A stretch of DNA of 64,000 nt from Saprospiraceae bacterium (GTDB lineage Bacteria > Bacteroidota > Bacteroidia > Chitinophagales > Saprospiraceae). This document shows positions 28,282 through 37,194 of the stretch, one piece after another. The DNA lies in NCBI GenBank assembly GCA_026986005.1, contig JALSPK010000214.1, positions 1 to 64,000 of the forward strand, written 5' to 3'. A program made the position numbers and the translations under genes. Within the stretch, counting starts at the first letter, position 1, and the number at the start of each line of letters is the position of its first letter. The notes beneath the pieces are model-generated. The model was not told the DNA's origin. It saw nothing but the letters and a program-made list of their open reading frames with translations, and searched no databases.

Positions 28282-31200
28282 TTACACGAATAGTTTCTTG
28301 TAGTACGATTTTTCTATTATTTTTTTATACATATTATTGCTTGATAAGATATCTTCATTGCCTATTAATATGAATTGTTCTTTAGCTCTTGTCAGGACTA
28401 CGTTAAGTTTTCTATCCAATCCGTCATTGTTCTCAGCAATGATTTGCTTGAATCTAATCAAAGAATTAACACTCGTAGAGTATATAATAATATCCCGTGC
28501 ACTCCCTTGGTATCTTTCAACTGTGTCAATAGATATTTTGGATATATCCATTTTTTCTTTTTCAAATTCATTTTTAATAATTGCAATTTGAGCCCTAAAA
28601 GTAGTTACTATTCCAATTGATTTGTCATTCATTTCTTTATTATTCAATTTATACAATTCGTATATTTCATGAACAACCTTAACTATAAGTTTTGCTTCGT
28701 GAATATTGGCTTTGGACAAAGCCAGTTCCCCATCTATATCGGATGGGAAAAAAACCAACCTGTTTTTCGCTAATATTTTTTGAAAATCAGAAATATAACT
28801 TAACTTATTAATTGAACTAAGTCTTGATATAGTGTTTATAATCTTCAATTTATTACCATAAAATAAATTTGCAACTTTCATAATATCTTTATGCATTCTT
28901 CCTTGCTCGTCTAACATTCCATATGCCCAATCCCAATTCTTACCAATAGCTCTAGTCAAGAGTCTTTCAAATAATGAATAGCGCATATCAACCATTCCTA
29001 TTTCTTTCAAATCATCATTTTCTATTTGTGAAAATATTTCTGACTGCGCTACTACTGCTGACAATTGCATATGATCTCCTACTAAGATAAACCGTTTGAA
29101 GTACGGAAGAATCGATATCAACATTGGTTCAAGAAGTTGAGATGCTTCATCAACGATTAAAGTGTCAAATTTTTTGATGGTGAATAGCTCTTCTTTGCTC
29201 AATAATGAACTAACTGTTGAAATAAATATTGGAATCGTTTCAAACATAGATTTGAGTTTATCTCTTGTTGAAACTGTCTTTAATTTATTATCAAAAATAT
29301 TATTTAAAAATTTCGGATCTGACGAGAACCTTGATCCAATTCTAATATATTTATCTTTCATATTGTCATCTATACTTTCAACAGCTTCCGATAATTCATC
29401 AACAGCCCTGTTAGTATAAGCTAATAACATAATATCCTCTCCTAAATCAATTAAATTTTTTACGGATTGACTTATGATTTTACTGGTTTTTCCTGTACCG
29501 GGTGGACCCCATAAAAGATAGTATTCTTCAACGTTAACTATGTTAGTTATCATTTGTTTTTGGGTTTCAGTCAGATCGTCTGTGAAATTCACGACATTTG
29601 ATCTTGACGACTGTCTAGGAGGTCTTTTCGAGAGGATTAAGGATATTTTATCTTTGTCGTTTACAAAAAAACCATTTAAACTGCGATACATTTTTGCAAA
29701 TCCACTATCTAAAAAATCATGCTCTATATTCCAATATCTAAATTTAGCAAACAATGTTTGATTATATATTTTGCTTCGTAACCTTATTGTAATATTTTTA
29801 TACCCAATTCTTAAAACAGTACCTTTAAAAATTTGGCTTTTGATCCTGTCGTTTTCTCTCGAACCGGAAGGATACATAAGAACAATATCCCCTTTTCTGA
29901 AATTGGCTAAGGCATTAGTGTCCAAAGAATACTTTAAATCTATAGTTGAAAAAATTTCACTGCTTTGATTTGAATAAATTTCCATATTCCTCAATATTGA
30001 AAAATGCTCCTCTTTTTCTTTGTCATTCATCAGCCACAAATTTGACTGTCCTCTACTATTTTCTCTAGTATGATTTCCGTTTTTAGCCAACTGATGTTCT
30101 CTGGCAATGAATGAAGCAAAATGACTAAAATAAACCTTATCAATATTATCCATCTTATGAAAGGATTCCTGAATATTTTCAATATCCCGCTTCAAAAAAC
30201 CCGAGACTCCCGGAAACTCTTCAAGATTCATTTTTTCATAAAATGTAAAATCATTTTTAGATTTTAAAATCCTTTCCTCTGTTGCTATGATATCGTTTCT
30301 AATGGAAATCGCCTCTTTCTGTTGTGCTGTAATCGTTGGTGCAAACCTGATATTATTAGAATCCAACACAGAATATAAAATATAATTAATAGGTTTTATT
30401 TTGAAGTCAAATACAGATCTTATCATCAATTCATATAATAGCGTCTGCGTATAATGATTCGTGTTAAGTCCATAGCTATTTGCCATAAAAAGTTTTCCGG
30501 ATTTTAATTCGATTATAGCCGCTTCAGATGAATTTTCTTTTTGATAGTATATATCCAAACGCCCTTGTATTCCAAATATTGGGGAGTAAAAACTTGGTTC
30601 TATAAAACATTTCTTTCTTTCAATTTTAAGTGTTTGTAAATCTTCATTTACCACTCTTTTCAAATTTACAAAATGATTTCTTAGATTAAGGACCAAGTCT
30701 TTGACTTCTGCATCATTCATCTTTGCAAAAATAATAGGATCAAGATGAAATATACTTTGCAATACTTCCTTAAATTCCAGATTTGTGTTACTCATTAGCT
30801 CATCTAAAAAAAAGTTAACGATGTTACCAATAGTGATGTATTTATTTTTAGGCTTTTTGAGAAATTTATTAATTAGGAAATAACGCGAGTCGCCTCCAGT
30901 CGGCTTAAAACATTCGGCAATTGCAGTTACATCAACCAGATAGTCTGGTTGTATCACTACCACCTGCGGTAAAAGTACATTGTCCGATTCAATATCAATA
31001 TAAACCAATCCAATCGTAATAGGCAATTCACCTAATTTAACTTTTGAATCCAAATATTCAACTGAATTTCTAAAAACGTCCAAATTATCTGCCTTCATAA
31101 ATAATTCTTCAGACGGATTGTTTTCATCAATCAATATATACTTCTCTTCTCTTTTCCCTATTAAAGCAAATCTTCCATGAAGTTTTCTTCCTTTTAACCT

Positions 31201-31593
31201 TTTTCTTACAATTTTGAAGTCTGGTTTTTTTGCTGATTTTAAATCAATTGAAGAATCCAATGCACCGGCAAGATTCAACAACTCTTTAATGACATATAGT
31301 CCTAAATAAAATAGTGTCTCTTTGTCAAGAGTTCCTATTTTACCGGCATATTCTTTTCTATAAATATGAAAATCAAAAAGGAGATTTTTTTTAGGTTTAT
31401 ATTTTAGTCCAAGATAAGATATTCTGGCAAAAAGTGTATTAAAAACAAGCCCCTCTTCATTGGTAAGTTCGTGAACTAGTGATTCAAACACTTTGAATTG
31501 ATAATCCATATAGCCATCATCTATAATCTCAGCATGTTCAATTAAATGTTGAAGAGATTTATTAAAGACTTTATACTTTTTGATTTTGTTCAT
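28282..31593 (-). CDS. Dna2-like nuclease-helicase (PD-(D/E)XK plus SF1 helicase)
   Basis: The 1103-residue protein joins a RecB-like nuclease to a superfamily 1 (UPF1/Dna2-like) helicase. The nuclease motifs lie near residues 340-400: GIQGRLDIYY supplies the Asp, IIELKSGK is the E-x-K, and HYTQTLLYELM is the Q-x3-Y type helper. A beta-barrel (about 560-640, KGDIVLMYPSG) precedes the Walker A WGPPGTGKT (about 694). DEAS motif II, GDHMQLSAV (motif III), a Q-G-R-M, and the late VERYQGSARDIIIYS and NVVLTRAKEQ motifs complete the motor. The cysteine cluster that ligates 4Fe-4S in eukaryotic Dna2 is not visible. A role in DNA end processing or repair is inferred. It has no operon partner. Confidence 0.85.
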   Translation of the reverse strand: MNKIKKYKVFNKSLQHLIEHAEIIDDGYMDYQFKVFESLVHELTNEEGLVFNTLFARISYLGLKYKPKKNLLFDFHIYRKEYAGKIGTLDKETLFYLGLYVIKELLNLAGALDSSIDLKSAKKPDFKIVRKRLKGRKLHGRFALIGKREEKYILIDENNPSEELFMKADNLDVFRNSVEYLDSKVKLGELPITIGLVYIDIESDNVLLPQVVVIQPDYLVDVTAIAECFKPTGGDSRYFLINKFLKKPKNKYITIGNIVNFFLDELMSNTNLEFKEVLQSIFHLDPIIFAKMNDAEVKDLVLNLRNHFVNLKRVVNEDLQTLKIERKKCFIEPSFYSPIFGIQGRLDIYYQKENSSEAAIIELKSGKLFMANSYGLNTNHYTQTLLYELMIRSVFDFKIKPINYILYSVLDSNNIRFAPTITAQQKEAISIRNDIIATEERILKSKNDFTFYEKMNLEEFPGVSGFLKRDIENIQESFHKMDNIDKVYFSHFASFIAREHQLAKNGNHTRENSRGQSNLWLMNDKEKEEHFSILRNMEIYSNQSSEIFSTIDLKYSLDTNALANFRKGDIVLMYPSGSRENDRIKSQIFKGTVLRIGYKNITIRLRSKIYNQTLFAKFRYWNIEHDFLDSGFAKMYRSLNGFFVNDKDKISLILSKRPPRQSSRSNVVNFTDDLTETQKQMITNIVNVEEYYLLWGPPGTGKTSKIISQSVKNLIDLGEDIMLLAYTNRAVDELSEAVESIDDNMKDKYIRIGSRFSSDPKFLNNIFDNKLKTVSTRDKLKSMFETIPIFISTVSSLLSKEELFTIKKFDTLIVDEASQLLEPMLISILPYFKRFILVGDHMQLSAVVAQSEIFSQIENDDLKEIGMVDMRYSLFERLLTRAIGKNWDWAYGMLDEQGRMHKDIMKVANLFYGNKLKIINTISRLSSINKLSYISDFQKILAKNRLVFFPSDIDGELALSKANIHEAKLIVKVVHEIYELYKLNNKEMNDKSIGIVTTFRAQIAIIKNEFEKEKMDISKISIDTVERYQGSARDIIIYSTSVNSLIRFKQIIAENNDGLDRKLNVVLTRAKEQFILIGNEDILSSNNMYKKIIEKSYYKKLFV

Positions 31594-31660
31594 TCAAAGT
31601 TAATTAAAATATGCAAGATAATAATTGTTATGAATAAATTGAAAAGTAACTAGAGCTTTT

Positions 31661-32554
31661 TTAACTTATGATAGATTTTATGGCTTTTTTTAATCTATTT
31701 AAAAGCGAATCTATTGGTGAGGGAAAATAATCAGGTAATAATCCATTGAACAATTGCCCTCTCTTTAGATAATTATCAACAAAATATCTTGCAGTCATCC
31801 CCCACTTTAATAAGAACATATCTTTCCCTTTATTGTGCTTGATTCTCTTAGTAGATTTTGATCCGAAATGATAAACTCTACTTTTCCCAATCCCTTTAAA
31901 ATACCTCACATCTGCTTTCCATAACTTCATAGCCAAATCCGGATCAGAATACATACCCGGTGAGAATTCAATGCTCATACCTCCTACCAAATCCCACGTG
32001 TCTATATGCATAATATTAGGAGGCCAGGTACTACCATACCAATCTTTCTTAAGCAAAAAGTCAAAGTCTTTCAAAAGATTTTGCTCTTTAAAGTTTGATA
32101 ATGAATCTCCGTAATCTTTGACTATGACGGATGGATTTTTAGTCTCATTTGGTTCAATCATAGTAGCAGAAAGCATAAAATCTTTATGACCGATAAGTTC
32201 TATTTCCTTATCAATATAAAAGTCCCATTTAGGTAAAAAATACATGTCATCATTTGCATAAACTATATAATTAGTTTTGACAATTGTTCGACTAATATTC
32301 AGACCAAAACAAATTCCAATATTACTTTTAGATTTAATAAAATCAATTTCTTTTTGATTTTCGAGCCATTCAATAGTTCCATCATTACCTTCATTAACCA
32401 AAATAATTATTTGATGTTTAAAAGATGAGTTTTCCTTGAGACTACGTAAACAAAATTTTAAATAGTCAATATTATTCCAAGTAGGAATTATAATTGAGTA
32501 CTTATACTTCTCATAGGAATTGGTTCTTAGCGTTTTCTTTATATTACTTAACAT
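31661..32554 (-). CDS. Glycosyltransferase family 2
   Basis: The 297-residue protein opens with the GT-A nucleotide-sugar fold signature YSIIIPTWNNIDYLKFCLRS. Next come the NEGNDGTIEWL strand and a DxD-like metal motif in YANDDMYFLP (about residue 100). FSPGMYSDPDLAMKLW matches the acceptor-side ED-type acidic stretch of GT2 enzymes. There are no membrane segments, so it probably works on the cytoplasmic face. The sugar and acceptor cannot be named. It stands alone, with an intergenic repeat upstream. The initiation codon ATG 32554 leaves a plausible N-terminus. Confidence 0.82.
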   Translation of the reverse strand: MLSNIKKTLRTNSYEKYKYSIIIPTWNNIDYLKFCLRSLKENSSFKHQIIILVNEGNDGTIEWLENQKEIDFIKSKSNIGICFGLNISRTIVKTNYIVYANDDMYFLPKWDFYIDKEIELIGHKDFMLSATMIEPNETKNPSVIVKDYGDSLSNFKEQNLLKDFDFLLKKDWYGSTWPPNIMHIDTWDLVGGMSIEFSPGMYSDPDLAMKLWKADVRYFKGIGKSRVYHFGSKSTKRIKHNKGKDMFLLKWGMTARYFVDNYLKRGQLFNGLLPDYFPSPIDSLLNRLKKAIKSIIS

Positions 32555-32576
32555 ATAACTCTATCTTGATTCAGAA

Positions 32577-32742
32577 TTAGTACCTCTCTATAAAGTCGTC
32601 AAAATCAAAAAACAATCATTTTTCAATATTTTCTTTACTCAAATTTCTGATGCTAAGGCATCACTAATTTTCAGAAAAACAAAAATCTCATCAAAAATCT
32701 TTATTTTTTACAGTTAAACTATATTAAAATGTTGATTTTGTA
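32577..32742. repeat. Intergenic repeat with TTAGT terminus and GATGC-TAAG-GCATC hairpin
   Basis: The left end TTAGTACCTCTCTATAAAGTC matches 23 of 30 bases of the terminus at 1658 and 57489. The centre has a hairpin GATGC-TAAG-GCATC (32649-32662), and a wider pair TTTCTGA/TCAGAAA encloses it. TAAG loops with different stems occur at 43247 and 45406. The right boundary is unclear. Confidence 0.45.
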
Positions 32743-34062
32743 TTAATACGATTCTCTTACTCCTTCAAATATCCAATTTGCAACTGCCTGCCTGTTAGTA
32801 GGAATCAATATACGTTTGTGATCTTTAGGATTTTTGATATTTGCCAATTCTATGAATACAGCCGGGGGAAATGTATTTCTCAAAACATACCAGTTTCTTT
32901 GTCCTACAGATCCATTGTAGCCTCTACCCTTTTGAAATTTAGAATATTTCTTTTCAAAGGTGTTTTTAATATTAATAGCAATCTTCTTCCCTGTTTTGCT
33001 ACCTTTTGCATATGAAAAGAAAACATCTATTCTTTGATCTTTGTGCCTCGAATCGACATGAGTGACAATCAATAATTGTGACTTAATGTTCTTCTTTCTT
33101 TTATAAAAAGAATAAAGCTTATTAATATCATCAGAACGTTGTTTTAGCCTTTTTCTTTGACTTAATGGAATTCTTCTACCATCTATATTAACTTCATCTT
33201 TATCGCATTTCAAATACTTTTCGTCTCTTATACCATCATTTTTATCTTGCACTATAATATGAACGATGGCACCGTGTTGAATTAAATCTCTAGCCAACCT
33301 CAACGAAACATCATACGCATATTCATCTTCACACAAGACAGGATTACATTTAGTGCATTGTGCACCAGGATCCGGACCACCATGTCCACTAAGTATATAG
33401 AACACTCTGTTTTCCAATGCGTGATCTTCAATTTGTATAGACGAATATCTCTTACCAAATAGAGGCTCGTATCGAAAAAGCTTACTATTTTTAGCTATTG
33501 TCTTTTTATTAATCGCTCTTTTTTTTACAAAAAGCGTTTTCTTTTTTGTCGAATTTAACACTTTGGTATACTTAGGCAATCTGTCTACTTCTTTAACTTT
33601 TTCTTTCTTTTCTTTTACATGTACTGTTTTGATTTCATCCATTTTACAATAGATTTCAGCATATGGAACCCACAATATTTTACTTTCAATATAATTCTTT
33701 CGCCTGAGTCTTTTTTTCAAAATATCATTATTGTATTTTTGAATTCGCAAAGCTTTTTTCAGATTGTTCTCTCCTATTGTACTTCTTATACTTTTTCCAT
33801 CATAAAAATAAATCAGGATAGGCATTTTATATAAATTGCCTATCTTCAATTTAGAATCTCTTTTAAGATTATTTATACCCAGAAAATGCGCTAGATTACA
33901 TTGGTTATCAATCAACTTGTACCTCCTTAATAAGGAAAATATTCCATCTCCCTTTGCAGCCTTCACTTTATAATAGTCTTGAGAAAAGGCAATATTTGTA
34001 GTGAAAAACAACACCAAAATTGATATTGACACTATACGTAATATATATTTTAATGAATTCAT
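32743..34062 (-). CDS. N-acetylmuramoyl-L-alanine amidase (Amidase_3) with degenerate LysM-like N-terminus
   Basis: The 439-residue exported enzyme (signal ending at NIAFSQ) splits the amide between muramic acid and the stem peptide. Residues about 30-150 resemble a worn LysM region (YYKVKAAKGDGIFSLLRRY). The Amidase_3 domain starts near 225. Its zinc ligands are probably His in SGHGGPDPGA, Glu in CEDEYAYD, and His in VTHVDSR. The catalytic Glu is in FIELANIKN. A CxxC-x5-C cluster (CTKCNPVLC) sits between the first His and the Glu. A promoter box ends 4 nt before the ATG, predicting a leaderless mRNA. Confidence 0.88.
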   Translation of the reverse strand: MNSLKYILRIVSISILVLFFTTNIAFSQDYYKVKAAKGDGIFSLLRRYKLIDNQCNLAHFLGINNLKRDSKLKIGNLYKMPILIYFYDGKSIRSTIGENNLKKALRIQKYNNDILKKRLRRKNYIESKILWVPYAEIYCKMDEIKTVHVKEKKEKVKEVDRLPKYTKVLNSTKKKTLFVKKRAINKKTIAKNSKLFRYEPLFGKRYSSIQIEDHALENRVFYILSGHGGPDPGAQCTKCNPVLCEDEYAYDVSLRLARDLIQHGAIVHIIVQDKNDGIRDEKYLKCDKDEVNIDGRRIPLSQRKRLKQRSDDINKLYSFYKRKKNIKSQLLIVTHVDSRHKDQRIDVFFSYAKGSKTGKKIAINIKNTFEKKYSKFQKGRGYNGSVGQRNWYVLRNTFPPAVFIELANIKNPKDHKRILIPTNRQAVANWIFEGVRESY

Positions 34063-34066
34063 GATG

Positions 34067-34097
34067 CAAATATATTAACAAAATACGTAATATCAAA
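34067..34097 (-). promoter_or_regulatory. Full promoter placing the amidase ATG at about +1
   Basis: The minus strand reads TTTG, a 19-nt spacer, TATATTTG, then CATC and ATG. The -7 box ends 4 nt before the start codon, so the transcript is predicted to have no leader. Confidence 0.6.
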
Positions 34098-34224
34098 TTT
34101 TTCTATAAAAAATTATCTTTTTATTTATTTTTATATTTTATGCCTTTACTGGACAACAGCCATAATGAAACGGAATGCTTTTTAAATTACGAGAAAAATT
34201 AATACAATACTATAAGGGGACAAA

Positions 34225-34788
34225 TCAGTTAGAGTAAAAATTTTCAGGCATTTGAGCAATAACCTCATAATTTTCGCCCATTTCCTCAAGCACTTTCTTC
34301 CAAGTTCTGTTATCGCTGTTTTTAAATATGAAATTTATATCAGCCGGAGCAATTATCCATGATCCATGGGTTATTTCATCCTCAAGTTGTCCTGAAGACC
34401 ATCCTGTATATCCAACATAGAATTTCAAATCATGTGGAGTAATCAATTTCTCATCAATCATCAATTTTAGTTTATCAAAATCACCCCCCCAAAACACACC
34501 ATCTTTGATTTCTATACTATCTTCTAATAATTCGCCTTTTTTATGAATATATTGAATTGTATTTGTTGCAACAGGTCCTCCAAAATAAGCAGAAGCATTA
34601 AAGGAAGGAAAATCTACCATTAGTTCCTCAGCTTTATAATCCATTGGACGATTTATAATAAATCCTAGTGCACCTTGCTCATTGTATTCTGCTAGATAGA
34701 TTACTGTTCTTCTAAAATTGCCATCCAACATAAAAGGCTGGGAAACTAAAAATTTACCCTTTTCCAATTTATACTCCTTTTTCTTCAT
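34225..34788 (-). CDS. YqgE/AlgH family protein (UPF0301)
   Basis: The 187-residue protein matches the family along its length. It begins GKFLVSQPFMLDGNFRRTVIYL, then has QGALGFIINRPMDY, YFGGPVATNTIQYIH, the late FYVGYTGWSSGQLEDEITHGSWI core, and ends NYEVIAQMPENFYSN. The function of the family is not settled, and the AlgH name comes from an alginate-regulation phenotype in Pseudomonas. There are no catalytic residues to point to. It is probably soluble and cytoplasmic. It sits alone, with about 160-200 bp of AT-rich DNA on each side, and shows no clear promoter consensus. Confidence 0.93.
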   Translation of the reverse strand: MKKKEYKLEKGKFLVSQPFMLDGNFRRTVIYLAEYNEQGALGFIINRPMDYKAEELMVDFPSFNASAYFGGPVATNTIQYIHKKGELLEDSIEIKDGVFWGGDFDKLKLMIDEKLITPHDLKFYVGYTGWSSGQLEDEITHGSWIIAPADINFIFKNSDNRTWKKVLEEMGENYEVIAQMPENFYSN

Positions 34789-34985
34789 ACTGCATTTCTT
34801 TTATTTTAATAACGCTACAAACTCTGAAATTATTTTTGAGTTTTAATGAATAGTGAATACACAAAACAAGAGTTTATTTAAATTTATGATAATTTCTGTT
34901 AAAAACAATCAATGTTATTAATATCTAAGTATTAATCATTGAAATGCTGATTAACAGTCAAACGCAATAAGAGAAGTATCATTTT

Positions 34986-35864
34986 TCAAATTGCATCTGT
35001 GGGAATACTTCGGTCAACTCTCCTAACAAAATTAACAAGAGTCTTCCCATTACCACCTACTTCAATAAACTGTTTAACGCCATCTTCTATCATATTTTGC
35101 ATGGTCTGAGTCCAAAGCACAGGAGAAGTTAGTTGCTTTATTAAATTATCTTTTATTTTTTCAGGATCCATTTCACTTTTTCCTGTCACATTTTGATAAA
35201 TGGGCAGTTTTGGAGTGGCGAAATCTGCTGTACTAATTGCTTTGGCCAATTCTTCACGAGCGGGCTCCATAAACGGACTATGAAAAGCTCCTCCCACTTG
35301 CAAAGTTATAGCTCTTCTCGCTCCATTTTCTTTTAGTTTTTCAATAGCTTTTTCTATTCCTTTCAAAGAACCTGAAATAACCAACTGCCCGGGACAATTA
35401 TAATTTGCAGGTATAACTATTTCGTCAATATTTTCACAAATCTCTTTTACAACATTATCTTCCAAACCCAATATGGCGGCCATAGTACTTGGATGTGCTT
35501 CACAAGCTTTTTGCATAGCATTTGCTCTTACTTGGACTAAGTTTAAGCACTCTTCAAAAGCAAGAGTTTCATTAGCCGCAAGAGCTGTAAATTCTCCTAA
35601 AGAATGGCCTGCTACAACATCCGGAGAGTATTTTTTCCCATTTACCACAAAGCTTATATAGGAATGTAAGAAAACAGCCGGTTGAGTTACTCTTGTTTGT
35701 TTTAAGTCTTCCAATGTACCTTCAAACATTACTTCGGTAATTTTGAATCCGAGAATCTCATTTGCTCTGTCAAATATATTTTTTGCTAAAGAACTATTTT
35801 CATAAAAATCCTTCCCCATACCCACAAACTGGGATGCTTGCCCTGGAAATACGTACGCTATCAT
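34986..35864 (-). CDS. fabD: Malonyl-CoA:ACP transacylase
   Basis: FabD moves malonyl from CoA to acyl carrier protein for fatty-acid synthesis. The opening PGQASQFVGMGKDFYEN, the nucleophile elbow GHSLGEF (Ser about residue 87) and the catalytic His in GAFHSPFM (about 195) are all intact. Length is 292, slightly below the usual 300-310, but no motif is missing. It starts 17 bp after folE and both read left, so they form a two-gene operon from the promoter at 36561. Other fab genes are not nearby. Confidence 0.95.
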   Translation of the reverse strand: MIAYVFPGQASQFVGMGKDFYENSSLAKNIFDRANEILGFKITEVMFEGTLEDLKQTRVTQPAVFLHSYISFVVNGKKYSPDVVAGHSLGEFTALAANETLAFEECLNLVQVRANAMQKACEAHPSTMAAILGLEDNVVKEICENIDEIVIPANYNCPGQLVISGSLKGIEKAIEKLKENGARRAITLQVGGAFHSPFMEPAREELAKAISTADFATPKLPIYQNVTGKSEMDPEKIKDNLIKQLTSPVLWTQTMQNMIEDGVKQFIEVGGNGKTLVNFVRRVDRSIPTDAI

Positions 35865-35881
35865 TTTTATATTTTTTATTA

Positions 35882-36466
35882 TTAATGTAAATTATTGCTT
35901 ATCAGTCTTAAAAACTCGCTTCTAGTTTCAAGTTTATTAAATGCACCTCTAAATGCCGAAGTAGTCGTAACTGAATTCTGTTTTTGCACTCCCCTCATCA
36001 TCATACACATATGTTGTGCTTCTATTACTACAGCAACGCCTAAAGGGTTTAGGTTTTTCTCCAATGATTCCAATATTTGGTTTGTCAATCTTTCTTGTAC
36101 TTGAAGTCTACGAGCAAAAACATCTACAACTCTTGCGATTTTGCTTAATCCTACTATAGATTTATTTGGTATATATGCTACATGGGCTTTACCGAAAATA
36201 GGTAAAAGATGATGTTCGCAGAGTGAATATAATTCAATATCTTTGACAATTACCATTTCACTATATTCCTCGTCAAACATAGCCTTTTGAATAATCTCAT
36301 CAGGGTTTTGGTCATATCCTTTAAGCAAAAACTGCATTGATTTCGCAGCTCGATGAGGAGTTTTGATTAATCCATTTCGAGAGGTATCCTCACCTACAAG
36401 AGTAAGAATATCATTAAAATTAAGTTTTAACTTATCGTACACTATCTCCGAGTTCAATTTTTCCAT
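35882..36466 (-). CDS. folE: GTP cyclohydrolase I
   Basis: FolE converts GTP to dihydroneopterin triphosphate, the first step of folate/pterin synthesis. The zinc ligands and active site are plain: Cys and His in [22 protein letters not shown] and the later Cys in [36 protein letters not shown] is the family signature. At 194 residues it has a normal length. It leads the folE-fabD pair, downstream of a full TTTG/TATTTTTG promoter with a leader of about 88 nt. Confidence 0.97.
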   Translation of the reverse strand: MEKLNSEIVYDKLKLNFNDILTLVGEDTSRNGLIKTPHRAAKSMQFLLKGYDQNPDEIIQKAMFDEEYSEMVIVKDIELYSLCEHHLLPIFGKAHVAYIPNKSIVGLSKIARVVDVFARRLQVQERLTNQILESLEKNLNPLGVAVVIEAQHMCMMMRGVQKQNSVTTTSAFRGAFNKLETRSEFLRLISNNLH

Positions 36467-36899
36467 TTTTTTTAATTTATTAACACATTGTTTGTAAATA
36501 GATTAACTAAAAACACATAAAAAGGTTTAGTTTATATGACACAATCTGCATAATTGGACGCAAAAATACATATTTAATCCATATAATCAAAGAGAGTAAC
36601 TACTCTAATGGAATCAATTTTATATCTTATATATTATTATGCAAATACTAGGTTTTTGCTCTAAGATTATATTAAGCAATAAATAATAAATTTTCCTTAA
36701 TTTGAACCTTTTTATTAAAACTAAAGTTTTTATTGTAAGAGATATTCCGTAAATGAAAATATCTAATTACTATTTTAGATTGATTTAGATTTTGAATAAA
36801 TAAAAAAATTAGTGTTTTAATTACCATTTATTCTCAAAAAATATTTATTTTTATGATAAATTTTTAGTTTTATTTTATAACTTATAAATTCATGTCGTC
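36467..36899. other. Divergent AT-rich intergenic region upstream of folE and the 85-codon gene
   Basis: The gap is 433 bp with very high A+T and many T/A runs. Only the folE promoter (36561-36591) is identifiable. I found no RNA gene, hairpin or consensus promoter for the rightward gene. Confidence 0.5.
36561..36591 (-). promoter_or_regulatory. Full Bacteroidota promoter for folE-fabD
   Basis: The minus strand reads TTTG, a 19-nt spacer, then TATTTTTG. It lies 94 nt before the folE ATG. Confidence 0.65.
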
Positions 36900-37157
36900 A
36901 TGTATATAACATTCAACGAATTAAGAAAAATTAAACATAGCTTGCCAACAGGAAGTGTAAAAAGAATCGCAGAACAACTTGGAACAGATGAACAAGCTGT
37001 AAGAAATTATTTTGGAGCAAAAAAATATGATAATAATGGGGAAATTATTGGAAAACATATACAACCCGGTCCTGATGGTGGTATAGTTCATTTAGAGGAT
37101 ACTGTAATATTAGATGCAGCTAAAAAGATCTTAGATGAAACCGCTAGTAAAGTCTAA
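36900..37157 (+). CDS. Small helix-turn-helix-like protein of unknown role
   Basis: The 85-residue protein reads MYITFNELRKIKHSLPTGSV, then KRIAEQLGTDEQAVRNYFGA. That second stretch resembles the first helices of a DNA-binding HTH, with an A-x2-L-G-x5-V spacing. A short acidic and glycine segment with GPDGGIVHLEDTVILDAAKK follows. There is no signal peptide. I do not recognise a named family, although small proteins of this look are common in Bacteroidota. A clean terminator at 37163-37194 and the good reading frame support a real, single-gene transcript. DNA binding is inferred, not shown. Confidence 0.7.
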   Translation: MYITFNELRKIKHSLPTGSVKRIAEQLGTDEQAVRNYFGAKKYDNNGEIIGKHIQPGPDGGIVHLEDTVILDAAKKILDETASKV

Positions 37158-37162
37158 AACAT

Positions 37163-37194
37163 AAAAAAAGGTCGTCAATTGACGACCTTTTTTT
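37163..37194. terminator. Bidirectional intrinsic terminator
   Basis: AAAGGTCGTC and GACGACCTTT pair over AATT, flanked by A's on the left and T's on the right. It serves the 85-codon gene and the convergent gene whose stop codon (37193-37195) it touches. Confidence 0.85.

Noticed and set aside
31595-31602. TAACTTTG directly upstream of the helicase gene as a leaderless promoter
   Set aside because: The box ends 1 nt before the ATG, so transcription would begin inside the gene. It also lacks a -33 TTG at proper distance. Probably chance.
36467-36899. tRNA, SRP RNA or riboswitch in the folE upstream gap and other long gaps
   Set aside because: I looked for cloverleaf arms and conserved RNA cores and found only AT-rich DNA with no stable structure.
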